From positions 1 through 58,228 of the forward strand of contig NZ_VITR01000021.1 in NCBI RefSeq assembly GCF_007827955.1: a stretch of 58,228 nt of DNA. The letters are read 5' to 3'. The position numbers and the translations under genes are program-made. This DNA comes from Nitrospirillum pindoramense. Lineage in GTDB: Bacteria; Pseudomonadota; Alphaproteobacteria; Azospirillales; Azospirillaceae. The notes beneath the pieces are model-generated. The model had not been told where the DNA came from. It saw only the letters and a list, made by a program, of their open reading frames with translations, and did not search any database. Of this stretch, positions 1 through 9,522 are shown piece by piece; position 1 is the stretch's first letter, and the number at the start of each line of letters is the position of its first letter.

Positions 1-114
1 GCGGGGGGGGGCGGTGGGCGCCTCACATCCTATGCGCGAACTTGCGTCACCAGCATGAGCCGGGCAAATCGGGGCGGTGAATTATCCAGGCTAGAAGCGG
101 GAAGGCCAAGAGGG

Positions 115-140
115 AGGGGGGAGCTTATGGCGCTCCCCCT
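115..140. terminator. G/C-rich hairpin downstream of the first gene
   Basis: The arms AGGGGGGAGC (115-124) and GCTCCCCCT (132-140) are complementary around a short loop. The hairpin lies about 25 bases past the stop of the minus-strand gene ending at 164. On the plus strand it is followed by TTTACAC, so it could also stop transcription entering from the left. The T run is weak in either direction. Confidence 0.4.
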
Positions 141-163
141 TTACACAGACAAGCAGGGGCCGC

Positions 164-940
164 CTAGCGACGACGAGAGGGTGCAAACGGATCAAATCCA
201 TACATGTCGTAGATGGCGTTGTTGCCGCCAAGTGCCAAGGACCTGGCGCGGGTCATATCGGCCTCGATCATTGCCTTGAGGGCGCTAATCTGGGTTGTTT
301 CCTCCAGAGAGCGCTGCATTTGCCTCGTTACCTCATCGAGAGAGTTGGACGTGTATAGTTGAGCGGCATGTCCGGCAATGCCTGCTTCAAGGTTGCTTCG
401 GGCCATATTCTCCGCCCAGTTGTGCTGATCGGTTGTGAATTGCTTAACCGATAATGCTCCACGGGCCGCTTCCAACGTCTTCGCATGCTCTGCCTGTAGA
501 CTATCGGTCATAGCGGCGGCGGCAAGGCTAGCTGCCATCTGTTCGCGGGCATGCTGCACACTTGGATCAACGTGGGCCGCCAGCCCTAACCCGGCAATAG
601 AAGCGGCCAGCGTCTGTTCTCGGGCGTGCTGCACATTTGGGTCGAGGCGCACCTTAAGCCTGCCTCCGGTGCTTCCGGTGCTCCGAGGGGGGGGGCTATT
701 AGAAGCTGCCCGATTTCGTGCTTGAGCCATCAGCGTATCCTGCTGCTTTCTAAACTTACGGCGCAGCCGGTGAATCATGGACTCATTGGCGCTAGGCGCT
801 GTTTGACGGATGGCATCCGCCACTGCGGCATCCGCGTGCGCTAGCAGGTAATCGGCCATTCGGGCGAGAATGGCCTTGTCTCCGGGCAACTCGCTTCCCA
901 AGGGGCGGCCCCGGCGATGGGAGGTAGTAGCATTCTGCAT
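164..940 (-). CDS. Hypothetical protein with basic N-terminal region and internal repeat
   Basis: 258 residues of unknown function. The N-terminal ~70 residues begin with a GRPLG-type basic stretch and continue into helices ending in a basic RRKFRKQ segment. This resembles short alphaproteobacterial proteins with a putative DNA-binding N-terminus, but I cannot name a family. Residues ~97-145 hold two diverged copies of a ~24-residue unit built on DPxVQHAREQ...AAS. The C-terminal half is alanine-rich and helical, and the protein ends in a basic tail. No signal peptide or membrane segment is visible. Base composition is less GC-biased than in the conserved genes further right, which hints at accessory DNA. 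The frame is open and has no competing plus-strand gene. Confidence 0.55.
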   Translation of the reverse strand: MQNATTSHRRGRPLGSELPGDKAILARMADYLLAHADAAVADAIRQTAPSANESMIHRLRRKFRKQQDTLMAQARNRAASNSPPPRSTGSTGGRLKVRLDPNVQHAREQTLAASIAGLGLAAHVDPSVQHAREQMAASLAAAAMTDSLQAEHAKTLEAARGALSVKQFTTDQHNWAENMARSNLEAGIAGHAAQLYTSNSLDEVTRQMQRSLEETTQISALKAMIEADMTRARSLALGGNNAIYDMYGFDPFAPSRRR

Positions 941-1883
941 CGACTAAACTCCGGTGAAGGTGGACATGCCGCATTGTTTGAGGAAGCCGCCCGAATTGAC
1001 AGGGATTTGAATTCGCTTGCCGGTGAACTCAACGGACAAAAAACACCTTACCATGTGGCGGGGACGGACAAAAATTCTAGCTGTGGTGGGAATGCATCAT
1101 GCTGTCGCCCCTTAACAGGGCGGTGGGGAATGCTTGAAGGCGCTGCCTAGACGTGCCGGCGCGTTTGCCAGCGGCGTGATATCAATGCCAGTCATGAGCC
1201 CATCTCAGCAACGCTTGGCCTTCTGCGAAAGGAACGAGCAGCCCAAGGGCGGGGCTGTCATAGGCCGCCCAGCGCCGGTTGCGGGGCGCTACTGCACAAG
1301 CCGCAGGCGCGGAAGTGAGCCGCCTTGATGGTCCCGCATGGGCTGCTTCCATCCGTTAGCCATCCGCATAGCGGGAGTGGGGCAAAGGGGAGCCGGATAA
1401 CCCGACTGTCCTAATCTTTCCAAGGGCGGTGTGGAAAGCCGAAAGCATCGGCCGCAAACAGTGACGGACAGCGGAACCTATAGTTCCTTGGCGAGACCTA
1501 TAGTCTCTGGCGGGGTCCTCTGACCCCTAGTCGCGGGCCCAAGTCCCTCGCCACCGCTCGTAGCAATGCCCCAGCTTTCCACCAATTGGATATCCTGCTG
1601 AAAGATCAGCAAGTCAAGCTGACCGCACATGAGATCGCTCGCGGGGGGCTCAATCGGCGTCGGCTTTTTTGTGGACATGGCCAGCGGCTCGATTATCTAT
1701 GGGGTGCCCTGGAGGTGGCCGTTTCAGGGTGCGCAGCATGCATTTTGATGGGCATAGCGGACGCAGGAATCACCCGGCTGTCTGAGTAGGAAAGGTGCGT
1801 CGAACTCAATTTTTTTCGAGATCGACCTACACAGGTTCTACACAGGCAAATTTGAACCGGAATTATCTAAGGAAATCAATAGC
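941..1883. other. Long intergenic region with no convincing gene
   Basis: About 940 bases separate the first gene from ettA. Only short overlapping frames (60-70 codons) occur on both strands, none with a clear ribosome-binding site or recognisable protein. Several inverted repeats cluster here: CTTTCC/GGAAAG (1416-1438), GCCGA-AAGCA-TCGGC (1438-1452) and the hairpin array annotated separately. Just before ettA, TTCTACACAGG and CCTACACAGG form a short direct repeat (around 1827-1848), followed by an AT-rich stretch that probably holds the ettA promoter. The region could encode a structured RNA or be decayed accessory DNA. Confidence 0.5.
1473..1527. repeat. Tandem array of three small hairpins, 20-bp period
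   Basis: Three consecutive inverted repeats start exactly 20 bp apart. Unit 1 is GGAAC-CTATA-GTTCC (1473-1487), unit 2 is GAGAC-CTATA-GTCTC (1493-1507) and unit 3 is GGGTC-CTCT-GACCC (1513-1526, extendable by one G-C pair). The spacers are TTGGC and TGGCG. Loops and spacers are conserved while the 5-bp arms differ and stay self-complementary, which is the signature of selection on pairing. A related 5-5-5 hairpin (GCCGA-AAGCA-TCGGC) lies at 1438-1452. The 20-bp period is not a multiple of three, so this is not a coding repeat. Function unknown. Confidence 0.6.
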
Positions 1884-3560
<1,677 letters not shown>

Positions 3561-3583
3561 GCGGTTGGGGTCAGAAGGACGGG

Positions 3584-3614
3584 AAACGGGGAGCGGTGAT
3601 GCCGCTCCCCGTTT
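3584..3614. terminator. Bidirectional rho-independent terminator after ettA
   Basis: A perfect 13-bp stem, AAACGGGGAGCGG (3584-3596) with CCGCTCCCCGTTT (3602-3614), closes a 5-base loop and is followed by T on the plus strand. It lies 24 bases past the ettA stop. The phosphatase gene converges from the other side and stops at 3626, so the same hairpin probably serves both. Confidence 0.85.
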
Positions 3615-3625
3615 TCATTGGTGGC

Positions 3626-4891
3626 TCACTCGCCCTGCGTGGCGTCCTCCGCGACGTGGCGGAAGCGCTCCACCGGGCAGTCCATCGCCGGGCCCGCCTG
3701 GCTGCACCCGGGGATGAAGACGGGGGCCGACAGGGGCGGTTGGGCCTCCGTCAGGGGCGTCAGGGTGCGCAGCTGGTCCAGGCTTTGCGCCGTGAAGCGG
3801 GCGCGGATGACGGTTTGGCCGTCCACCCGGCGCCAGCGTTCCAGCACCAGGGCCGATCCCGGGGGCACCTGGTCGGGCTGATAGCCCGGCAGCACCCAGT
3901 CCAGGCGCAGCAGGCTGGCCAGCAGTAGGATGGTGCCGTCGTGGCCCACCAGCACGGTGACGGCGGGTGCCTCCCCGGCCAGCAGGTCCGCCAGGTGCCG
4001 CGCCAGCGGCCCGGCCCCCACGCGGGCGATGTAGGGCGTGCGCAGCCGCGCGTCCAGGTCGGTGGCGTGCGCGGCCCCGGCGCGGTTCAGCGCGTCCGCG
4101 GTCACCCGTCCGCCCAGCAGGCTGGCCAGCGGCGCCCCGTCGGCATAGGCCATGATCAGGCTCTCCGTCAGGCCCGAGGCCGTGGCCAGCGGGCTTTGCA
4201 GGTTCAGCCAGTCATCGCCTTGGCCCCGGTCCAGCGCCGACGGTACGTCGGTCAGCAGCCGACGGCCCGCCAGCCTGCCGCCCGGCTGGACTTGAGCGCG
4301 GCAGTCCGCCGGGGCGCAGTTCAGCAGCAGGCGCTGCAGGGCCTCCACCGTGTCGGCATGCGCCGCCGTCCAGGCCGTGGCGTCGCCGATGCGCCCGCGC
4401 ACGGCGGCCAGGGCCAGGTCGGGGTCCAGGTGCGTGGCCCCCGCCGGCACCGGGTCGAACAGCGGGTCCGCCTTGGTCGTCACCGTGTCGACGTGGGCGG
4501 GGCAGCCGGGCAGCAGTTGCTCCGCCAGCGCCCGGCCTGTTTCCACCGTGCGCTGGGGCAGGTTGGCATGCACCCGGGCGGCGGCGCAGTCGCCTGCTGG
4601 CAACAGCCCCAGCGCCCGGTAATGCTCCCGGTAATAGCCGCCGAACAGGGCGGCGGCCTGGAAGCCGTGGGCTGTCAGGTGGCCGGGCGGCACGGCGAAG
4701 GACGGCCAGGGTTCCGCCGTCCAGCGCCCCAGCTCCTCCGGCGTCGACATGGCGGCGCGGATACCGTGCCGGGTCAGGATGACCACCCGCTCCAGATGGT
4801 CCGCCGGCGCCCCGGCTGCTTCCGGCCGGGCGGGCAGGGCCAGCAGCAGCATCGCCGCCGCCAGCCCCCGCAGCAGGGCCTTGCCACCCAT
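3626..4891 (-). CDS. Periplasmic histidine acid phosphatase (AppA/Agp phytase family)
   Basis: 421 residues with an N-terminal signal peptide (leucine/alanine core ending near AEA-A, residue ~26), so periplasmic. The family forms a phosphohistidine and hydrolyses phytate or sugar phosphates. The nucleophile motif is RHGIRAA (residues ~41-47); the family consensus is RHGxRxP, so the proline is replaced. The proton-donor motif is GHDG (near residue 317), where AppA has HDTN and Agp HDSN. The sequence around it (LDWVLPG...PPG..LVLERWRR) follows E. coli AppA closely, as does the ADPLFDP segment. The ATG overlaps the receptor stop codon (TGATG), so translation is coupled. This links the enzyme to uptake of its substrate or product. 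Phytase versus glucose-1-phosphatase activity cannot be decided by eye. Confidence 0.85.
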   Translation of the reverse strand: MGGKALLRGLAAAMLLLALPARPEAAGAPADHLERVVILTRHGIRAAMSTPEELGRWTAEPWPSFAVPPGHLTAHGFQAAALFGGYYREHYRALGLLPAGDCAAARVHANLPQRTVETGRALAEQLLPGCPAHVDTVTTKADPLFDPVPAGATHLDPDLALAAVRGRIGDATAWTAAHADTVEALQRLLLNCAPADCRAQVQPGGRLAGRRLLTDVPSALDRGQGDDWLNLQSPLATASGLTESLIMAYADGAPLASLLGGRVTADALNRAGAAHATDLDARLRTPYIARVGAGPLARHLADLLAGEAPAVTVLVGHDGTILLLASLLRLDWVLPGYQPDQVPPGSALVLERWRRVDGQTVIRARFTAQSLDQLRTLTPLTEAQPPLSAPVFIPGCSQAGPAMDCPVERFRHVAEDATQGE

Positions 4892-7830
4892 CAGTACTTC
4901 ACCCGCACGCCGAACCGGAAGGTGCGGCCGAAGTCGGTGTAGGTGGCGAACAGGCCGTTGTTCACATACTGGCTCTGGGCTGAACCGGTCACGTTGATGG
5001 CCTCCGCCGTCAGGGTCATGTGGTCGTCCACCGCGTAGGTGGCGTTCAGGTCCAGGGTGCCGAAGGCCCGGTCGTTGACCGACGACAGCCCGTTGGTGCC
5101 CACCTGGTTCAGGATGTTGCCCGTCCAGCTGTAGGCCGCGCGCACGCCGATGGGCCCCTTCTCGTAAAAGGCGGTCAGGTTGTAGCTGTGACGGGCCACA
5201 CCGGCCAGATCGGCCTCGAAAAAGCGGCCTGTGGTGATGTCGTGGTAGGTCGCCCCGGAATTGGTGATGGTGAGGTTGGCCAGGAAGCCCAGGCCATCAA
5301 ACGGGGCGGGCAGAAAGGTGAAGAGCTGCTGATAGGCCAGCTCGCCGCCGATGACATGGGCGCCGCCGCCGTTGACGGGGGCGGTCAGCAGATAGCTCTG
5401 CCCGTCCACCACCAGCGGGGTCACCTGATTGAAGGTGAAGGTGCTGATGTCCTTGTAGAAGAAGTCGGCGATCAGCGCGCTGCTGCGGGTGAAGTACCAC
5501 TCGGCCGAGGCGTCGTACTGCCAGGCCTCATAAGGGCGCAGCTGCGGGTTGCCGCCGGTCGCGGTGAAGATGGTGTTGGAGGAGTTCAGCGTGATCTGCG
5601 GGCCCAGGCTGGACAGCGAGGGCCGGGTGATGACCTTGGAGGCCGCCAGGTGCAGTTGCACGTCGGGCTGCAGTTCCAGCACCAGGTTGGCCGAGGGCAG
5701 GGCGTTGGTGTAGATGCGCTCGTACCGCACCGGGATGGCCCGGGTGCCGCTGGTGGCGCTGCCGCTGGACGTCTGGTCGGTGTTGGTGACGCGCACGCCG
5801 GCGTCGCCGCGCAGGGGCAGGCCGAACAGGGTGGTGGACAGGCTGGTCATGACGTAACCGGCGCTGATGGTCTCCGTCACCTTGTAGGAATTGCGCAGGT
5901 CGGCGGCGGTCAGCGGCTGGTCCACCACGGTGGGGTCCATGCGGCTGTAGAACGCGCCGGTGTCCGGCACCAGCCAGGTGCGGGGCAGCGTGCCGGAGGC
6001 GTCGGCCAGGAAGCCGCTGACCGGGAAACTGTCGTAATAGCTGGCGGGGAAATACTGGCCGGTGATGTTCTTGGTGATGGTCAAGTCGCGCCGGTCGTAG
6101 TCGCGGCCCCGATCGCGATACTTGGCGCCCATCTGGATCTTGGAGAAGGGGCCCCAGTCCAGGTCATGCTCCGCGTCGAACTGGATGGCGCCTTCCGTGT
6201 CCTTGGCGTTCTCGGTGCGCCATTCCAGCCGGCGGCCCGGCAGCAGGGTGATGGAGTTCAGGTCGGCCGTCAGATAGGTCAGGCTGGGCACGCCATCGTC
6301 CGATGAGGGCATGTTGAAGGCGACTTGGCCGGCGGACCCCAGGATGCGGGACCGGCGGATGGGCGTGGGGGTGCCGCTGTCGGCGCGGTTGTAGGCGCCG
6401 TCGGCCGACAGGGTCCAGCCGTCGATGCGGTACTTGCCGTTCAGACCCACCTGATAGTTGGTGTGCAGCAGGTCGGACTCCTCGCGCCCGATCTGCACGC
6501 TGACCGGGGCGGTCGCCGCCACGACGGCGCCGTCCCGGATGGACACACTGCCCGGCGCCGCCTTGGCGATATTCCAGTCGGCGGAGTAGGTCTTCTCGTC
6601 GTAGTGCATGTTCAGCCGGGTGAACAGCACATCCAGCCCGACCTCCAGATTGTCGTTGGGCGCCCATTGCGCCGCCGCGTTCATGCCCACCCGGCGGCTG
6701 TGCTGCATTTCCAGGGTCGGGCGCACGCCGCTGGCGTCGATCACCGGCCCGCTGTCGGCCTTGCCGTCGCCGTTGGTGTCGATGCCGTTGGGGTAAAGGG
6801 TCCAGGTGCTGCCCAGCACGCGATCTTGGCGCACCGTGCGCTCGTCATACACGGCGGCGAGCAGCACGCCGAAGGTTTTGGCGTCGTTGTTCCAGCTGGT
6901 GAGGCCGGAGACGTGGGGGTCGGTGGCGTCGGCCAACTGGGCATAGCTGCCGCTGGCCGACCCGGTGAAGGTCAGGTCGCCCAGCTCCAGCGGGCGAAAG
7001 GTGCGGATGTTCACCAGGCCGCCGATGGCGCCCTCATCCTGGCTGGCCAGGGGGCTTTTCACTACCTCGATGCCCGACACCAGTTCGGACGGCAGGGTGT
7101 CGAAGCGGAAGTTGCGGCCCGACTGGCCGCTGTCGCGCACGTTCTCGTTCACCGCCATGCTGCGGCCGTTCAAGGTGGTGACCTCGAAATCCGGGCCCAG
7201 GCCGCGGATGCGGACGAACAGGCCCTCGCCCCGATCGCGGGAGATGGTGACGCCCGGGATGTGCTGCATGGCCTCGGCCACGTTCTGGCTGGGAAATTTA
7301 CCGATGTCCTCCGCCGAAATGGCGTCCACCACGTTGTCCGCCAGACGCTTGGTGTCCAGGGCGCGGGTGACGCTGCCGGCGAAGCCGGTGACGATGATTT
7401 CCTCCAGCGGGCTGGCATCGGCGGCCGCCAGGCTGGTGGCGGGGGCCGCGCTCGCGGCCGGGGTTTCGGTCGCGGCCTTGGGGACCCCCATCTTCAACAC
7501 GACGCTGTCGCCATCCAGGGTGTAGTCGAGCCCGGTGCCGGCCAGCAGGCGGCCCAGCGCGTCCGGTGTGCTGAAGGCGCCACTGAGGCCGCCGGTACGC
7601 TTGCCGTCCAGCAGCGCCGGGTCGGCCAGCACCTGTAAGCCGGTGGCGCGGGAGAAGGCGTTGAGCGCGGCGCGCAGGTCGCCGGCGGCGATGGTGAATT
7701 GCGTCACGCTCTGCGCCGCCAGGGCGGCCGGCGCCGTGGTCGTGATCGCCGCCGTGGCCAGGGCCAGGGCGGAGGCTGAGGCGCGCAGGTGGCGCAGGGC
7801 GCGGCCCAGGGCCGTATCCAGGTTCTTCAT
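4891..7830 (-). CDS. TonB-dependent receptor with N-terminal signalling (STN) domain
   Basis: Outer-membrane transporter, 979 residues from the ATG at 7830, chosen because a signal peptide (ALALATAAITTTAPAALAAQ) follows directly and GGGGACA precedes it. Residues ~42-95 form a secretin/TonB short N-terminal domain, which in FecA-type receptors contacts FecR in the periplasm. A TonB box (EEIIVTG) follows at ~144. The plug domain contains SQNVAEAMQHIPGV and VRIRGLGPDFEVTTLNGR, typical of the large Xanthomonas/Caulobacter receptor family (TIGR01782-like). The barrel ends in the aromatic residue Y. It sits between fecR (113-base gap) and the phosphatase (1-base overlap). The ligand is unknown; the operon suggests an organophosphate or its breakdown product. 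Confidence 0.9.
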   Translation of the reverse strand: MKNLDTALGRALRHLRASASALALATAAITTTAPAALAAQSVTQFTIAAGDLRAALNAFSRATGLQVLADPALLDGKRTGGLSGAFSTPDALGRLLAGTGLDYTLDGDSVVLKMGVPKAATETPAASAAPATSLAAADASPLEEIIVTGFAGSVTRALDTKRLADNVVDAISAEDIGKFPSQNVAEAMQHIPGVTISRDRGEGLFVRIRGLGPDFEVTTLNGRSMAVNENVRDSGQSGRNFRFDTLPSELVSGIEVVKSPLASQDEGAIGGLVNIRTFRPLELGDLTFTGSASGSYAQLADATDPHVSGLTSWNNDAKTFGVLLAAVYDERTVRQDRVLGSTWTLYPNGIDTNGDGKADSGPVIDASGVRPTLEMQHSRRVGMNAAAQWAPNDNLEVGLDVLFTRLNMHYDEKTYSADWNIAKAAPGSVSIRDGAVVAATAPVSVQIGREESDLLHTNYQVGLNGKYRIDGWTLSADGAYNRADSGTPTPIRRSRILGSAGQVAFNMPSSDDGVPSLTYLTADLNSITLLPGRRLEWRTENAKDTEGAIQFDAEHDLDWGPFSKIQMGAKYRDRGRDYDRRDLTITKNITGQYFPASYYDSFPVSGFLADASGTLPRTWLVPDTGAFYSRMDPTVVDQPLTAADLRNSYKVTETISAGYVMTSLSTTLFGLPLRGDAGVRVTNTDQTSSGSATSGTRAIPVRYERIYTNALPSANLVLELQPDVQLHLAASKVITRPSLSSLGPQITLNSSNTIFTATGGNPQLRPYEAWQYDASAEWYFTRSSALIADFFYKDISTFTFNQVTPLVVDGQSYLLTAPVNGGGAHVIGGELAYQQLFTFLPAPFDGLGFLANLTITNSGATYHDITTGRFFEADLAGVARHSYNLTAFYEKGPIGVRAAYSWTGNILNQVGTNGLSSVNDRAFGTLDLNATYAVDDHMTLTAEAINVTGSAQSQYVNNGLFATYTDFGRTFRFGVRVKY

Positions 7831-7943
7831 TCTTGTCCCCAAATCCCGTGGCCGCGTCCCCCCGTGGGCGCGACCTCGGGCCGGAAGACGGTCGGGCCTT
7901 CGCAAACCGGACAGCGAATTTTGTGAAGCTTATGAGACGGGGC

Positions 7944-8912
7944 CTACGCCGTGGGTTGCAGCACCAGGCGATCGGCGTCCCGCTCCACGGTGAAGCCGTG
8001 GACCCGGCCCAGGGTGCCGAGCAGGCGGGCGGGATCATCCAGCCGGAAGCGGCCGGAGATCTGGCGCGCGGCCAAGCGGCTGTCGGTCAGCACGATTGGC
8101 ACGGCGCTGCGGCGGCTCAGCCGTTCGGCCAGACGGCCCAGGGTGATTCCCTCCGTTTCCAGCCAGCCCTGGCGCCAATCCTCGGCGGTGGGGTTGAAGT
8201 CGGCCATGGCCTGAAGCTGGCCGTTATGGACATCGGCGCGCTGTCCCGCCGTCAGCTCGCGCCGGCCGCCGGTGGCGCTGAGGCGCACCCGGCCGCGATA
8301 GACGGACAGTTCCACCACGTCGCGGGTCAGGTCGATATCGAAGGCGGTGCCCAGGACGGTGATCGCAGCGCGGTCGCCGGCCTGAATCTCGAACGGCCGG
8401 TCGCTGTCGTGCGCCACGTCGAAGAAGGCTTCGCCCCGGCTCAAGGTCAGCCATCGGTGGCCGTGGCCCAAGCGTGCCTCGACCACCGTGTCGCCGTTGA
8501 GGTCTAGCCGCGTTCCGTCCGGCAGGGTGACGCTGCGCCCTTGCCCGTTGGCCGTCTCATAGCGCAGGGGCGTGGCCAGCGCCCAATCCAGGGTGGGCCA
8601 GGCCATGACCATGGCCGCGACGGCGCAGGCCGCCAGCGCGAGGCGGGGCAGCACGCGGGCCACCACAGCGGTCCGGGTGGCACTGCGGCCGGGGGCTGGG
8701 GCGTCCAGTGCGGCCAGCGCCTCCGCCAGGGCGGGATCCTCCAGGGTGGTGGCCAGCGCCTGGTACCGGTCGCGGTGGTGCGGGTCGGCGGCCAGCCAGG
8801 CCTGGAACGCGGCCTCCTCCGCCGGCGGCAGGAGGGCATCGGCACGGCGCAAAGCCCAGCGGGCGGCCTCCTCCCCCACACCGGGGGGGCCATTGGTGCT
8901 GTGGTCGGCCAT
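7944..8912 (-). CDS. FecR-type anti-sigma factor / surface-signalling transducer
   Basis: 322 residues starting at 8912, where ATG overlaps the sigma-factor stop (TGATG). An upstream in-frame start at 8984 would lie inside the sigma gene and is less likely. The N-terminal ~80 residues are the DUF4880-type cytosolic region (AARWALRRADALLPPAEEAAFQAWLAADP), which binds sigma. One membrane helix follows (~85-110, LPRLALAACAVAAMVMAW), then the periplasmic FecR domain (VTLPDGTRLDLNGDTVV, GEAFFDVAHD, VLGTAFDI) and a C-terminal STN-like region (~250-320). It passes ligand occupancy of the receptor to the ECF sigma factor. Confidence 0.9.
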   Translation of the reverse strand: MADHSTNGPPGVGEEAARWALRRADALLPPAEEAAFQAWLAADPHHRDRYQALATTLEDPALAEALAALDAPAPGRSATRTAVVARVLPRLALAACAVAAMVMAWPTLDWALATPLRYETANGQGRSVTLPDGTRLDLNGDTVVEARLGHGHRWLTLSRGEAFFDVAHDSDRPFEIQAGDRAAITVLGTAFDIDLTRDVVELSVYRGRVRLSATGGRRELTAGQRADVHNGQLQAMADFNPTAEDWRQGWLETEGITLGRLAERLSRRSAVPIVLTDSRLAARQISGRFRLDDPARLLGTLGRVHGFTVERDADRLVLQPTA

Positions 8913-9427
8913 CACGGCGTGCCCTCCTTCCGGCTCGCCAGCGGGCGGGCGCGTTCGCCGCGCGCCATTTCCTGGTGCAACCATTCCAGGGCGCGCACCA
9001 CATGCTTTTCCGCCGCCGCCTCGCTCATGTCCAGGGCCTGCGCGATATCACGGAGGCTTTCCCCCTTGAGGCGCCGGCGGACGAAGACCTCCCGGCGCAA
9101 GGGAGGCATGGCCTCCAAGGCCCGCTGAAAGGCGGCCACGCGCTGACGGTGCATGATCACCTCCTCCGCCCGGGGGGCGTCGCACGCCAGGTCGTCGCCC
9201 AGCTCTTCGGTCGCGGCGCGATGGCTGGCGCGGAAATGATCGCGCACCAGGTTCTGCGCGATGCGGAAGCACAGGGCGGCACTGTCCCCCACCGTGCTTT
9301 TCAGGCGATAGGTGAACAGCCGGATGAAGGTTTCCTGCACCAGGTCCTCGCTGACCCAGGGGTCGCCCACCCGGCGCATGATGAACCGATAGAGGCTGGT
9401 GCGTTCAGGCAGTGAATCCTCGGTCAT
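8912..9427 (-). CDS. ECF sigma factor, FecI-like
   Basis: 171 residues. Region 2 is visible at ~10-75 (FIMRRVGDPWVSEDLVQETFIRLF and a following helix). Region 4 occupies ~110-160 (LPPLRREVFVRRRLKGESLRDIAQALDMSEAAAEKHVVRAL), matching FecI-type sequences. It heads the operon sigma-fecR-receptor-phosphatase and very probably directs transcription of at least the receptor. Translation of fecR is coupled to its stop. A short palindrome lies about 70 bases upstream. Confidence 0.9.
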   Translation of the reverse strand: MTEDSLPERTSLYRFIMRRVGDPWVSEDLVQETFIRLFTYRLKSTVGDSAALCFRIAQNLVRDHFRASHRAATEELGDDLACDAPRAEEVIMHRQRVAAFQRALEAMPPLRREVFVRRRLKGESLRDIAQALDMSEAAAEKHVVRALEWLHQEMARGERARPLASRKEGTP

Positions 9428-9495
9428 GGCGTGCGCCCCTGGCCTGCGATGGCGCGGCGTCTATCATCAACGACCGTCGGTTGCGACCCTGGACG

Positions 9496-9510
9496 CATGA
9501 CATTCTCATG
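9496..9510. promoter_or_regulatory. Palindrome upstream of the ECF sigma gene
   Basis: CATGA-CATTC-TCATG is a perfect 5-bp inverted repeat with a 5-base spacer, 70 bases before the sigma start. Its place suits an operator, but it does not match a Fur or Pho box that I can name with confidence. Confidence 0.25.
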
Positions 9511-9522
9511 ACCGCTCCCGCC

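Noticed and set aside
1478-1678. A 66-codon minus-strand frame covering the hairpin array
   Set aside because: No ribosome-binding site and no recognisable protein; its end is made of the 20-bp hairpin units, which do not keep frame. A plus-strand frame at 1586-1789 overlaps it and is no better.
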